Origin: Gigaspora margarita
Taxonomy: Eukaryota > Glomeromycota > Glomeromycetes > Diversisporales > Gigasporaceae
Assembly (NCBI GenBank): GCA_009809945.1
Contig: WTPW01000016.1
Location: forward strand, 159,650-223,649
Reading direction: 5' to 3'
Length of the DNA stretch: 64,000 nt
Below are positions 33,740 through 45,680 of the stretch, piece by piece. The notes beneath the pieces are model-generated. The model saw nothing but the letters and a program-made list of their open reading frames with translations. It made no database searches and had not been told where the DNA came from. The stretch's first letter is position 1, and each line of letters starts with the position of its first letter. Made by a program: the position numbers and the translations under genes.

Positions 33740-33866
33740 GTACTTGCACTGCCGCTTGCAGCCGTGGAGCCAAATACAATAACTCATCCTTGTACTGCTA
33801 CTGCAGCTGTGGAGCCAAAAACAAACAACAGGTCCTTGCACTACTAATGCAGCCGTGGAGCCTTAT
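33740..33866 (+). repeat. three-unit tandem repeat, 45-46 bp
   Basis: GCAGCCGTGGAGCC, with one variant, starts at 33758, 33803 and 33849, each time preceded by CTTGCACTGCY-like sequence. It is markedly GC-richer than its surroundings, suggesting a different origin or selection. No frame stays open through it. Confidence 0.75.
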
Positions 33867-34754
33867 ATAACAAAACCAACACTACTTGCTTGAAATTGGG
33901 CGGGTAAGGGAGGGCGATAGAGCCAGCCTTCACAAGACGAGCAATAGCGAAAAAAATAACCTTCTTCACTGATACAATTGGCCTTAAATACTTATCCTGT
34001 ATCACTGGTTCATTCTTGGTTATAGCAATTATTCCCTACCCCTATCACAATCTATCAATAATTAGCACTTTAAAATTTTGATCCGTTCATCCTTACTATA
34101 TGTGATTAGTTAACATATTATATAACCTGTCATTTTCTCTTAGTGTAATCGTCTTTTGCTACTTTTGCATGTTGTGTCATTATTATGCAGAAATCAACAT
34201 ATAAAATTTCCTTTCAATACCTACAAAAGAAAATTTTTACTCCCGCCATTTTTTTATATTATATTGTATTATATTGTATTGTATTATTATATTATATTAT
34301 TTTATATATATTATTATAAAAAAAAAAAAAGTTTTTTATGAAACATAGACTCTCTTAATTATATTATGATAAATAAAAATATAAGATTTTTGACATTTAT
34401 ATGTTCATTTCTATCTATATTTACACTCATCTTCTCGAGCTTTTTTCAATATTTGTTTTTTTTTCTTCTGAATTTTTGCTGGTCTAATGAATTGATAATT
34501 GCTAATCATCAAAGGTCAACGAAAAGACCATAGCGAAATTTTTTGTTACAAAAAAAAAGTTTTTTTTGTAACACATTTCCATATCTAAACATAGTAATAC
34601 AGTAGTGTCATAAAAACTACAACGAAAGAATCGTGAACTCAGACTCCTAAGCCCCCTTACCAACACAAATTTTAGATCCAGACTGAATATATTGAATGTG
34701 TAATATTCAGTAACTGTTAGATTTGGCAGGTGATAACACAATATAATCGTTTCA

Positions 34755-35210
34755 TATGACTAATAAAAGCTTTAAAGTTAATGCATCAGCTTTGGCCCAG
34801 AGGGATTCATATTGTTGTATTAAATTCAAGACGGAACATCTAATGACATAAAGAAATGCTTTAAATCTAATACACCAGCTTCGACCCCAGAGGGGGCCCA
34901 AATTGGAGCATTAAATTCAAGATGGAACAGCTAATGACAGAAAGGAAATGCTTTAAATTTATTGTATCAACTTTGCCCAATTTAGTGCATTGAATTCAGG
35001 ATGGAACACCTAATATCAGAAAGGAAATATTTAAATTTAATGCATTAGCTTTGGCCCCAGAAGGGCCAAATTTGGCATTAAATTCAAGATAGAACACCTA
35101 ATGACGAAAAGCAAATACTTTAAATCTAATGCACTAACTTTGGCCTGAAAGGGCCCAAGTTGGTGCATTAAATTTAGGACGAAACTTCTAATGATAGAAA
35201 GCTTAAGAAA
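34755..35210 (+). repeat. five-unit tandem array, ~90 bp
   Basis: GCTTTAAATCTAATGCA-type words start at 34769, 34858, 34950, ~35028 and 35117. Each is followed by CAGCTTTGGCCCCAGA, AAATTCAAGATGGAACA and CTAATGACAGAAAG. Two units carry an internal deletion. It lies inside the element at 32860-35786. Confidence 0.8.
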
Positions 35211-35788
35211 ACTTTCTTTCCAAAATAAAAATAAGAAAAAACAAATAAATCTATTACCTTTAGCATATGGCCGGCAAAGCCACCCACATGATCATGTTCT
35301 AGTCATAACAATAAAAATTATATACAAATCTAAAATTACCTGTAAATACAAGCTACAGAATATTACAACAATAGAAAAGAATAACCATAAAAGGATATAT
35401 AAAAAACCTGTAATATAACTGGTCATAAATTCATTTGATCTCACAATAATAATCACTCTGCCACTTCATTGACAGTTTTAGTCTAAAAGAAGATATGATG
35501 GATCACAAGTAAGATTGCAACTAATAAATAAGATGCCTAATGCTAATCATAAACTTTATTAGAAATTATCTGCTGTATGTCTACCAAGAAAGACTAGAGG
35601 ATTAACTTGATGTGCTCGCTATATTATATTAGATTATCATATGCCTAATTAAGATTAATAGCTATATTTCTGGACCTAATAGCATTTCTCTACTTAGTTA
35701 TTTGTTTTATTCTGCTAATTACATCATCTAATTGCTACACAAAAGTTTTATAAACCATAAAAATTAGAAATTGCCTGCATTCCTGGTT

Positions 35789-37640
35789 TCTAGCATGACA
35801 GCATCACACGGCTACCTTATTGAAAACTCACTCCTTACTGAACATATTGAAATTCTTAATGCAATTCATAGTCACTTCACTGAATACTTTAAAGAAAAAC
35901 TACTTCAACCAATCTCACCCTCTTCTGAATTCTACTATCTTTATGAAGCACATCCTGAATATGAAGAACATTACCTTAACTTATTTCAAGATATCACAGA
36001 TCAAGAATGGCAAGATATCTTAACCAATCTTCCAAATCAAAAAGCAGCAGATCCCTCTGAAATCTGCTATGAACATATCAAATATGCTAGTTACAAAACA
36101 CAAACACTCTTTAAAAAATTTTTTAACAAATGCTTTCAACTACAAAAAGTTCCTACAGATTGGAAATCCTCTAATATATTTCTTATTCCAAAAAAAATCT
36201 ATTTGGGATTTTACTCTCAATCAAGTTCGCCCAATTTCTATTATTGAACTCTTCAAAAAAACCTTTACCAAAATCTTTACTAAATGACTTGATCAAATTA
36301 TCTCTGATAACAATCTTTTATCTAATTTAAATTTTGCTGCCTCTAAAAATTCCTCTACCCATATTCCTATACAAATTCTTCATAATACTATTGAACACTA
36401 TAAAATACACAACAAAGAAGCTTGGATTCTTTTTCAAGATATGTCTAAAGCATTTGACAAAATCAATATTTCACGCCTTCAAGATACCTGTAAAAGAATT
36501 GGTATTCCTAATTCAGGTATCAACCTAATTACTAAATTACACTCATCAAGACAAGCAAGAATCATTACTGCTCATGGTCTTACCTCTCCTATTAATATCC
36601 AATCTGGAATAGAACAAGGAGAGACCTACTCACCTCTACTTTGGAAAATTTACTATGATCCAATTCTTACTTTTATTCACCAAAAATATCAAAACTATCT
36701 ACTCAAAATTGCAGCACAATCTCCTCTAGATATAATTACCAATACTACTACTACTAGTACTTCAATTCTGCCATTAGCCTACATGGGTGATACAACATAG
36801 CTCTGTGAAAGCTCTGAAACTATGCAAAATATTCTTAATGACACCTCTGAACTCTACAAAATTAACAATATAGAAGTCAATCCCTCAAAATCTGATTTAC
36901 TTCATATTCATCCTAGATCCTACAAATCACAAACGATACCTCTTTTGTTCAATAACCATCCTATCTTACCCAGAAAGTCCAATGATGTTATTAGATACTT
37001 AGGTATCTATTTTGATGGAAATGGTTCAACCAAACCAATATTTGATGCAATTGTTAACAAAATTGAAAATTTTATTTGTCTAATAAAATACAAAAAACTT
37101 ACACCCTTACAAATTTCATCACTTTTCAACCTTATACTTCAACCCTCTATTGAATATCTTTTACAAGTAAGCATTATCCACAATAATCACCAAACCAAAT
37201 TATCTTGTTTCTTTACTATTCAAACCAAAAAAATGCTTTCCCTTGCCAAAAACACTAACAATATAGTTCTTACTAATCCTATAACATTTAATCTACCAAC
37301 CCTTAACAATCTAATCCAAAAAACAAGTTCTGCTAATATCAAACGTATTTTTAACTCTAGCCCAATTCTTAAAAATATTGGTATTATCCATATTAAATCA
37401 TGGCTAACCAAAGTATGGTCTCCTAACTTAACCCAAAATCTACTTATTACTCATAGCCATAAAACCAAAAACTTCACATTCATTTTTCAACTTATACAAT
37501 TAGCCAAAAATAATATTACACTATCAAATCTTTCACTTAATTCTTATCATCCAGAGTTCTTTTCTAATATACATCTAATCTATGATATACTTCCATCAAA
37601 TCTACAAACCTCCATGATTAATAGTATAAGAAATAACTGA
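35789..37640 (+). pseudogene. LINE reverse transcriptase domain
   Basis: The order is EWQDILTNLPNQKAADPSEI (motif 0/1 region), then RPISIIELFKKTFTKI, FQDMSKAFDKI (motif A, with its catalytic Asp), GIEQGETYSPLLW (motif B, QG), AYMGDTT (motif C), VNPSKSDLL and VIRYLGIYFD. Motif C should read YADD; here the first catalytic Asp is Gly. A frameshift near 36195 and stops near 36283 and 36800 also break the domain. The last 272 codons (36822-37640) are open and form the thumb and connection region. Confidence 0.9.
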
Positions 37641-38269
37641 TTACTATTTATTGAACAAATTACAACTGCAAACAATAAATATATTCTTCCATGGAATAAT
37701 ATTTATCTACGTACTAATAAACCTACTAAAGGTCATTAACCTTCATAGTTCTCTAATATTTTTCATTTTATAAAAGATAATACAATTATAAATACCTGGT
37801 CTCATCTTCTTCTACCTCCAATTAACTTCTTTATTAATACAACATATTTTTTTTCTCCTTTAATAACCTCCAATTCTTTCTCACTTATACAAATACACTA
37901 TACTTCTAACAATAATCTCTTCTTATCACATCAAACTTCTTTATCAAAAACTACAACATATAATATAAATTCTTCANATTCAGGTTTCATACAACTACTA
38001 CCCAATATCTCTTCATTTCCAAATACTTTTTCNTCATTTAACCTTCCATATAATCAAATTAACAAATCTAAAAATTAAACATATATTCAAATAGATTACA
38101 AAGAAATCCTTGCTCTAATTCATATTTTTAATCTTACTAATACTACAACTTCCTCTACTCCCTCTCAATCTATATCACAAATTTATATTCCTACACAAAA
38201 AATACAACTAATATACCATTTAACCAATAATGCTACCTATCAACATCAACTCACTAACCTTCTATCACT

Positions 38270-38700
38270 TATTCAAAATCTTACTTCACAAGAACTTCAT
38301 TTCTATACTGATGCTTCAATACAAAATCTACAATCATCAAATATTAAATCTGGCATTGGTTGGATTTGTGAAAATAATACTTCTATTAAATTCAATGCAG
38401 CTACTACTTCATATCCTGATACAACACAACTGAACTTGAAGCAATTATTTCTTTTCTTCTTGCAACACCCAATAATACTCATATAAATATCCATTTAGAC
38501 AACAATACTGCAATCAAAAACCTAAAACAAATACATCTTTCAAACCTACACAAATTAAAAACTGGGATATGATATTTATTATTAATCAAATTAAATCTAT
38601 CAAAAACATTTCATTCACTCTACATAAAATCNAATCACATCTTAATCCTATCTATAACCAAGCAGACTTACTTGCAAAAAATGGAACTAACAAACCAATA
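38270..38700 (+). pseudogene. LINE RNase H domain
   Basis: ELHFYTDAS (first Asp), TELEAI (Glu), HLDNNTAI (second Asp), and SHLNPIYNQADLLAKNGT (final His and Asp region) give the full RNase H signature that removes RNA from the RNA-DNA hybrid. A frameshift lies just before TELEAI and a stop after the second Asp; ambiguous bases occur at 38632 and near 38776-38792. Presence of this domain supports the I/Tad-like group. Confidence 0.8.
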
Positions 38701-38931
38701 CTTAAAATTACCCATAATTTTCTAAATCTACCAATATACTTTTTATGGAACAATTGTCTTATTCCTTTCAAAATACNAACCTTTATCAAAANTATATATA
38801 CTATACAAGAACTATACTCCTGATCTACTCTTAAAATATTTAAAAATATAGCTAAACCCAATTGGACATTATGTTTTGATATCCTAAACACACTTGAACA
38901 CAATCACTCTAAATATTCTTTTAGAATCAAA

Positions 38932-39318
38932 ATGCTAACAAATAATCTTCCAACTATGAAAAACCTTCATATTCGCTATCCTTATCTATATCCAACATCA
39001 AAATGCTCTCGCTGTTCAGATAATGAAGATACTATACATATACTTCTCTGTTCAAACAATAACAATAACATTCAACAATCTATAACTAATATAATTACTA
39101 GTACACTTATCTCTCTCAAAATTACTACTTTATCACCAACTACAATTCTCAATATTCTTTTTTACTCCACACTTAATTCACCTAATCCACGATTTAACTC
39201 TTTTCTTTACTATATTATTGGAATCTTTCCCTCTAATATTTTTGAAAATATTAAACTACTTGCTGCTAAACAAACTAAATTATTTCTTACTACTTTGTCA
39301 AATAATCTTCTAAAATAG
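38932..39318 (+). pseudogene. LINE C-terminal region with CCHC-like motif
   Basis: KCSRCSDNEDTIHILLC encodes a C-x2-C-x8-H-x3-C cluster, a common tail motif of LINEs with RNase H, probably nucleic-acid binding. The frame is open for 128 codons and closes with TAG at 39316-39318. Two further short coding-like stretches follow before the 3' UTR. Confidence 0.65.
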
Positions 39319-39710
39319 TTTCAAAATACTATTTGGTCTTCATAAAATATATCTCAATACCAATGGGAACATGCTCGCAATATTACCTCAAAGATGAAAA
39401 AAAGAAAATACTTTTTTCCAAATACATTTAATACAACAACCATATCATCATCAAACATATCTCATATAGATTACTCTCCTTTTATAGAAAAATGGTTTCT
39501 ACAAGGTTACTCTCTAACAAATTGTATACACTAATGCCAATGGCATATATTAAGGTTTTCTCCAACCTATTCTAGCTAATTAATTAATTTAAAACAATTA
39601 ATTATAGCATTTATAGAAAATAGGAGGTATAATGTCATATTGGGTGCCTGTTTACAGTAACACAAATGTAGTTCTGAAATCTTTAAATGTAAATTTATTA
39701 TTTTTACTTA

Positions 39711-39750
39711 AATAAAGTTTCAACTTTGGTATTTAAAAAAAAAAAAAAAA
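39711..39750 (+). terminator. LINE poly(A) signal and poly(A) end
   Basis: AATAAA at 39711-39716 is followed 18 bases later by 16 consecutive A's (39735-39750), then GAACA, which also lies just before the LINE start. This marks the 3' end of the retrotransposed copy. Confidence 0.85.
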
Positions 39751-42002
39751 GAACAATAGATGCATAAAAAATGGATCTAAATAATTTAACTAATGTATGT
39801 ACCTATAAGAACTATATCGATCATTTTTATTAGATGTTCAATGCAATCAGTCTGGCTGACTAATTAGACATATTCTACTAAGAAATACCAGAAAAATGAT
39901 GAATTTTGAAATGATACTACAGTAATCAATATGAACTAAGTTCTGAAATATTGTAGGTTTACTAATTTCTCCTCCAAGTTACCATTGGTTGAATACAAAT
40001 ATCATTTTTCATTAGTAAATCATTGGTTGGGTAGCTAATAATGTAAGTTATCAAACAATTGCTTCGTAATTATTACTTTCTACTTTTTTAATATTAACAT
40101 TTGGCAATTCTTTTGAATTTAGCAACTCTTTATAATAAAACATTTTGAGGGCTCTTTTTTTAGCATCTCTTCAACTTCTTAAACTTTTTTTGAATATTAA
40201 AGTATCTTTATACTTTGTTATTTTATTAATTAATTAAATACACATATTTTAGACCATTTATATTTTATATTTTCAGTTAGAGCAGGTCAAAAAGTCTTAA
40301 TACAGTTAACCTTTATATAGAACAGATGTTTATTATAGTTAGCCTTTAGAGTTGATTATATTTGACTATACTCAAAATTTTTTAGTAGAAAGTTAGTGTT
40401 CTCAATGAAATATTAAAAAATAAGAATTTTTATTTGAACAACCAATACACACATAATAACAAATATTTAAACTCTTTTTTATTTCTTTTTTTTATTTTTT
40501 TTTATTTTTATTTATTATTTTTTTCTATTTTTTTTAGAGTACACATATAATGATCGAATGTTATGGTTGAGTGATCATGATTTATTAGAATTAGTATAAT
40601 TAATAAATGAATTATTCTATATGCATAGAACATTGGGTGCGCAGTATACTATATATATTAAAACTATATGTGGTATCATATAAAAATTTACTAGATTTTT
40701 TTTTTGAGATGTGTAACAATATTGAATATGAAGTATTTTGTATTCTTTAATTGGAACCAGCATTTATTCTTTAACATGCAAGTTCAAATCTTTATCTAGA
40801 TGCACAACCTTTAAAATTTATTGCTTTGGATCCAAATTTTGTACAAATAAGTATTAAATTCCAAAAAAAACAAAGTTTTGAAGCTAAATTTATATTTTAG
40901 TTGAAAGAATTGCCAGTTTATTCAATTTTTTTGATTAATTTAAATAAAAATTTGCTTGTTTAAAAAGAGATAGAAAAAAGTTTGTAACTTTATAAAAACT
41001 ATGTATAAAAATCACTTAGTAGTAAAATTTCAAGCTAAGAAATGATAAACAACCAATGCATTTAAAGAAATAAAACACAATTTATATATATATAAAATAT
41101 ATTATGTAGTTCATCAATTAATAATCACTTAAAACCATCGATTATTTAAAAAATAAGGAATTTACATATATTTTTGATTTAAATAGTATACCACACACCC
41201 AATAGAACATCTTCATAGAAAATGATTCAATTGATAATCAAATTGTTGATTACATCAATGTTTGTTTATAAGGGATAATTAACAAATATGCATAAGAATA
41301 TTTGATCTAAACAACTGTATTGTGCTAAATTACTCTATACTGCAAAACTTATCTTTATCGTCATTGGTAATAGAAGATTTTGTTACTTTCTTCACATAAT
41401 GTACTTGTAATAGTAGCAGAAGATTTCTATCATTGTTACAGATTTCTGTAGAAAAATGTGTGATCTTTTATCGCTATAAAAATTTTTATATTAGAGTACA
41501 TAAAAAAATGATTAATTACTAATTATATCATTCTATCGATACTTTCTATGCATATTGGATAATTCAATTATTAATTGTTAAAAATGATTTATTAACAATT
41601 TTATGTTAACAATTAATAATTAGAAGTTCCCATCGCTAGATATAGCAAATCAAAAATGGCAAAGTGCAATTAAATTTTTTTATTATCATTAAATATTTAT
41701 GAACATATATCTTAAAAGTTAAAATTTATTTACTCGCTCATACTTATCACAGTACATGTTATATCAATATTCTCACAATTGTTTATTTCATCAAATAAAC
41801 AAAATTATTGGTAAAAATGTACAGAAAACTCATGACTGATGATAATTTTATTATATGAAGAATGATTTATGATAATATTTTCTTATAAATAGTAAACAAT
41901 ATATAGTCACAATTATTATAACAATTGATTGTTGAGTGATGATCATTACTCTACCAATCAGGAGCAACAATTTTGTATTATTATTATTCATAATCAACAT
42001 AT
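39751..42002. other. AT-rich DNA with two short dispersed repeats
   Basis: Bases 40645-40715 match 6650-6710, and 41637-41695 match 21737-21800. T-rich runs at 40470-40540 resemble low-complexity sequence. No gene was recognised. Confidence 0.4.
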
Positions 42003-42731
42003 AAGGGAGATGGGGACATTATGGCGAAGTTAACAATATTTTGGTCGTATCCTATAATTTATTGGCTGGAGTCAAATAATTTTAGTATTATTTGATTCAT
42101 CTCATTAAGCTGAATCAATTGATACCAAAATCATTCGATTCCAGTCATTAAATCTAAAGATATTCGAATTTAAAGTTTCGTTAAAAATATATAGATTTTT
42201 TTGTATTAGGAGGTATTGTGGCGAATCATTGATATTTTGTGACTCCATGGTCAGAATCCAACGATTTTTATACTATTCAATTCTTCTCGATGAGAGGAAT
42301 CTAATAATATAAAAATCATTGTATTTTTATCATGGGATCATAAGATATCAACGATTCATCACAATGCCCTTTTACTATAGTATTCTATATATCGAAATGG
42401 TTTAATCATAAATATCTCATGACCTAGTGATCCAAATTGGGCGATTCTTATACCATTCGATTCCTCTCGTTGAGAGGAATCAATTGATATAAAAATCGAT
42501 CAATTTGAACCACTGGGTCGCAAAGCTGATTATATGTTAACGAATATAAAAAAATGTATTAACTTTGATATCTCATGACTTAGTAGTCAGGATCGAATAA
42601 AATTTATACCATTCGATTCCTCTCAATGAGCGGATTCGAATGGTATAAATTTCATTCAATTCTGATCACAGGATCATGAGTTATCACGATTCGCCACAAT
42701 ACCTAATTCGCCATAATACCCCATCTCCCTT
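42003..42731. mobile_element. 729-bp TIR element carrying four tandem hairpins
   Basis: The ends are AAGGGAGATGGGGACATTAT and the complement of AAGGGAGATGGGGTATTATG, each continuing into GGCGAA. Between them lie four separate inverted repeats of roughly 85-120 bases: 42063-42147, 42234-42349, 42412-42525 and 42569-42688. Their tips are alike (ATTCCTCTC facing GAGAGGAAT). The stems start with related words (ATCTCATGAC or TGACTCCATGG, against GGATCATGAG-like sequence), and TTGTGGCGAATC-like spacers separate them. There is no open frame of note. A non-autonomous DNA element is the simplest reading; the repeated cruciform layout is unusual. Confidence 0.8.
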
Positions 42732-43224
42732 ATATACAACTGATATCCATAAGTAAAAATATTTTGAGCGCAATATAGCTAGCTTAGCTCTTTTGTGTAG
42801 GCACTTGCTTGAGCTAGCTTGAGCTCTTTTTATAAAATGGTTGAATTTTGTAAAACCCAAAATTACTAAAAAAGGCAACTTAATAAAAATCTATTTCCAA
42901 AATTAAATGTTGATACACTCAAACCAACCCAAAAAAGTAATTTTAGCATAGCACCAAACACTAGCAATTGCTTCTAAGTGCTAATCAAAACTAGTGATAA
43001 TATTTAAAGAATTATAAATAATGATTATAATTGTATTTTGATGTATTATATTTATATTTATATATTTGATTCAGAAATTCTATATCAAAAATTTTTCTTT
43101 AATTGACTAAAGAAAATGATCTGCAATTATTAAGTAAATTTGATACAATTTAATTAATAAAAATCCTAATTTGTAAATATGCAGTTTTATCTTATTTATA
43201 TAATACATATATAAAAATTTTATT
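42732..43224. other. AT-rich DNA with short GAGCTAGCTT repeats
   Basis: Between 42775 and 42835, TAGCTAGCTTAGCTC and GAGCTAGCTTGAGCTC words repeat. No gene was recognised. Confidence 0.4.
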
Positions 43225-43555
43225 TTCAACTTGTTAATCAAGAACTACTTAACCTACTTACTAGTCAAGAACTGTTCAGTCTACTTGTAATCAATATCTT
43301 TCAATCTATTTGTAAATAAGAACTATCAAATCTATTTATTAATCAAAAGATAGCCAGTCTATTGCTAATTAAGACCCACCAAATCTACCTACTAGTCAAA
43401 AATTAATTACCCAACATATTAATTAAAAACCAACTATCTAACTTGCTAACTAAGAGTTAACTGCCCAACCTAATTTCTAATTAAAAACCAATTACATTAT
43501 ACTTGTGATTAAAAGCCAACCACCCAATCTACCTGCTAGTTTAGAACTATCTATA
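43225..43555 (+). repeat. minisatellite, ~28-bp degenerate unit
   Basis: Around a dozen units of the type CTTGCTAATCAAGAACTACC, then YAATCTA, run head-to-tail. GTCAAGAACT, AATTAAGACCCACCAAATCT and GATTAAAAGCCAACCACCCA are examples. Units vary from ~27 to 35 bases. Confidence 0.7.
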
Positions 43556-43954
43556 TACTAGTTTAATCTAATTTGACAAGGTCAAAACTAATAATTAATA
43601 ATACTAAATATAACTACTATATAAAATTTAAAACTTTGATTTAATATATATATAATTTTGCTAATAAAAATTTATAATATTGTAAAAAAAACTTTATGTT
43701 AATTGCTCATGATTAGTTTTATTTCTAAAATACAGATCCTCTTAATTATTTAGCTACTGTAATATTAAACAAAATCTATTTTAAAAGTTCATAAACAAAA
43801 GTATAAATATATAATAACTATTATATAATGCCTTAAAATTATTTATTTGAATTACTTCAGTTTAAGAATCAATATTAATTAAAATCAACAAACAGAGTTT
43901 ACAAACAAAAAACATTCTTTGTTTGTATTATTGCACTTTACAAAATATAGCTTT

Positions 43955-44997
43955 TGTAGATTTACAGTATTATGTAGAAATTGAAGATTCTATCAATTTT
44001 GAAAAAATAATTAATTAGCTAAAAATTATAACAAATATTACTTAAATCTAAAGCTTTCAAATAAAAAAAGTTTGTAAAATTCTATGCAGTACATTTTGAA
44101 TTAATTAAGTTTAAAAAAATTTTTTGATTTTTTCATTTGCATAATTTACTAGTTTTTATTATAGTTTTAATAAAATATAAAGTTTAATTTTCAGTATATA
44201 TAAAACTTAATTTTTTATCAAGTAAACTAAACTTACCATATAGACCCAAAATAATGCTTAAGGGTATTATTTCAAAATTCAGGCCCCCTTAAAATAGCAT
44301 ATGTGATCTCAAATTAACACTCATGTGTTCCCCTGAATTAACACATACCCTACTATACAAGATATACATGCACATTATTTTGAAATTATTTAGGCTCTGA
44401 AAATCATCTCTATTTCAAAATAATACACATGGGCGTACTCAAAATAATATGCAGATCAATCAATTAATGTGCAAGTAGGTGTTATTTCAGGTCTATACAG
44501 TAGTTACTAAACAAAATATGTTTAGCATAAAAAATTATTCATATTCTAAAACCTTAAATTTTTTAAAGAATATTTATAAAAATTACTAAATAATATAATA
44601 ATTTACTGTATTTTAATAATTTAACTTTATATTTAATAATAATATTTAGTTTAAAATTTTTTAAAAGTTTTTTAAAATTTGAAATTATATGTAATTTATT
44701 ATACTAAACAAATTTTATATAATAATTATATTTGTTTACTTAATAAAAAATTGTTTAATATATAGTATTTATCATAACTGGTTTTTTTTAAAAATTACTA
44801 ATTTGTAAAAGCGTAATATTATACAAAGTTGTGTAATCTTAATTAACTTAAAAACTACTGCATAGAATTTTACAAACTTTTTTTATTTGAAAGCTTCAGA
44901 TTTAAATAATATTTTATAAAATTTTTAGCTTTATATTTTGTTTATTTAGCTCAATATAAAATTTCAAAGGTCTATAATAATATAGTAGGCCACTGTA
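43955..44997. mobile_element. CAGTGGCC-family element, left end unclear, with MITE inside
   Basis: The right end reads, on the minus strand, TA|CAGTGGCCTACTATATTAT, and the internal words (TTCTATGCAGTACATTTT, GCATAGAATTTTACAAAC) match the larger element at 53032-55349. A left end with CAGTGGCC was not found near 43900. The MITE at 44236-44500 is inserted in it. Confidence 0.55.
44236..44500. mobile_element. GTATAnnC-GAAATAATGC family MITE, copy 3
   Basis: The left end TA|CCATATAGACCCAAAATAA faces the complement of the right end TA|CTGTATAGACCTGAAATAA. TA flanks both sides. It is 265 bp and non-coding, with GCACATTATTTTGAAAT words inside as in copy 2. Confidence 0.75.
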
Positions 44998-44999
44998 CT

Positions 45000-45680
45000 T
45001 AACATAATGCCCTTCAAATAATTCATTTGCATTATAATATTTTGCAGATTAGATGGTATATAAAATCATAAAAATTAGTTAATTCTACTAGATTTTTCAA
45101 TTTTAGAAAATATTAAAGATCTTGAATAAATTTAAGTGTTACTATAGCCTTTGCAAAAAGATATGACTAGTGATTTTTTTATTGAGCTTTGACAAAAGAT
45201 ATAGCTACTACAAATCACAATGTTATGTGAAAATTAGAAATTTTATAGATTTTTTAAGATTTTAAGAATTAAACAGATTTCAAAGAAATATAATGTCACA
45301 ATTAAAAATATAAAATAACAAAAAATCTAGAATCTTAGCAATTCTCAACTAGATTATTAACCAGTTATGTCTTTTTGCAAAGTGCTATAATAATGGGCAA
45401 GATTTACTAAGATTCCAAATTGTCTATTACTTTTATTTTTGATTGGTTACATTTATAATTTTTTTGAAATCAGTTTAATACTTAAATCTTAAAAAATCTA
45501 TAAAATCTCTGATTTTTATACAATATTGTGATCTACAAAGGCCACACTTTTTTGCAAAGTGCAACAATTGAAAATATAGCCAATAGAATTAAAATTTCAG
45601 AAATTTTTCGATTATCATTAAAATATTATGAAATCACCCTTATCCATTTGCAAATTGCTATAAATATTTTAATCAACTGT
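45000..45680. other. AT-rich DNA with repeated ATATGACTAG/TTTGCAAAG words
   Basis: Words such as TTTTTGCAAAGTGC recur at 45370 and 45550, and similar CTTTGCAAAAAGATATGAC near 45150 is inverted. It is probably degenerate repeat sequence. No gene was recognised. Confidence 0.35.

Larger units (their letters stand above)
32860..35786 (+). mobile_element. 2.9 kb CCAGGAAC-family element inserted in the LINE
   Basis: It begins TA|CCAGGAACAAATGC and ends GCATTCCTGG|TT. The LINE frame reads up to one end and resumes at the other, which fixes both borders. The first ~500 bases match the dispersed copies at 2815 and 57299. It holds a three-unit, GC-richer tandem repeat (33740-33866), a second copy of its own GATGAATTGATAATTGCTGATC tail (34470-34545) and a five-unit array (34755-35210). 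No transposase is seen. Flanking TA (TA left, TT right) suggests a Tc1/mariner-mobilised element. Confidence 0.75.
30644..39750 (+). mobile_element. old LINE, endonuclease-RT-RNase H type, interrupted by a DNA element
   Basis: The order of parts is an N-terminal region, APE-type endonuclease, reverse transcriptase, RNase H, a CCHC-like motif, an AATAAA signal and a poly(A) run. The sequence AAAAAAAAGAACA at 30631-30643 is matched by the last A's plus GAACA at 39743-39755, a likely target-site duplication, which suggests a full-length insertion. Without the 2.9 kb insertion at 32860-35786 it is ~6.2 kb. The endonuclease-RT-RNase H order fits I/Tad-like LINEs; the exact clade is uncertain. Many stops and frameshifts and several N bases show it is dead. 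Confidence 0.85.

Noticed and set aside
42003-42731. CRISPR-like array
   Set aside because: Repeats are inverted within each unit, spacers are repeated and the genome is eukaryotic.
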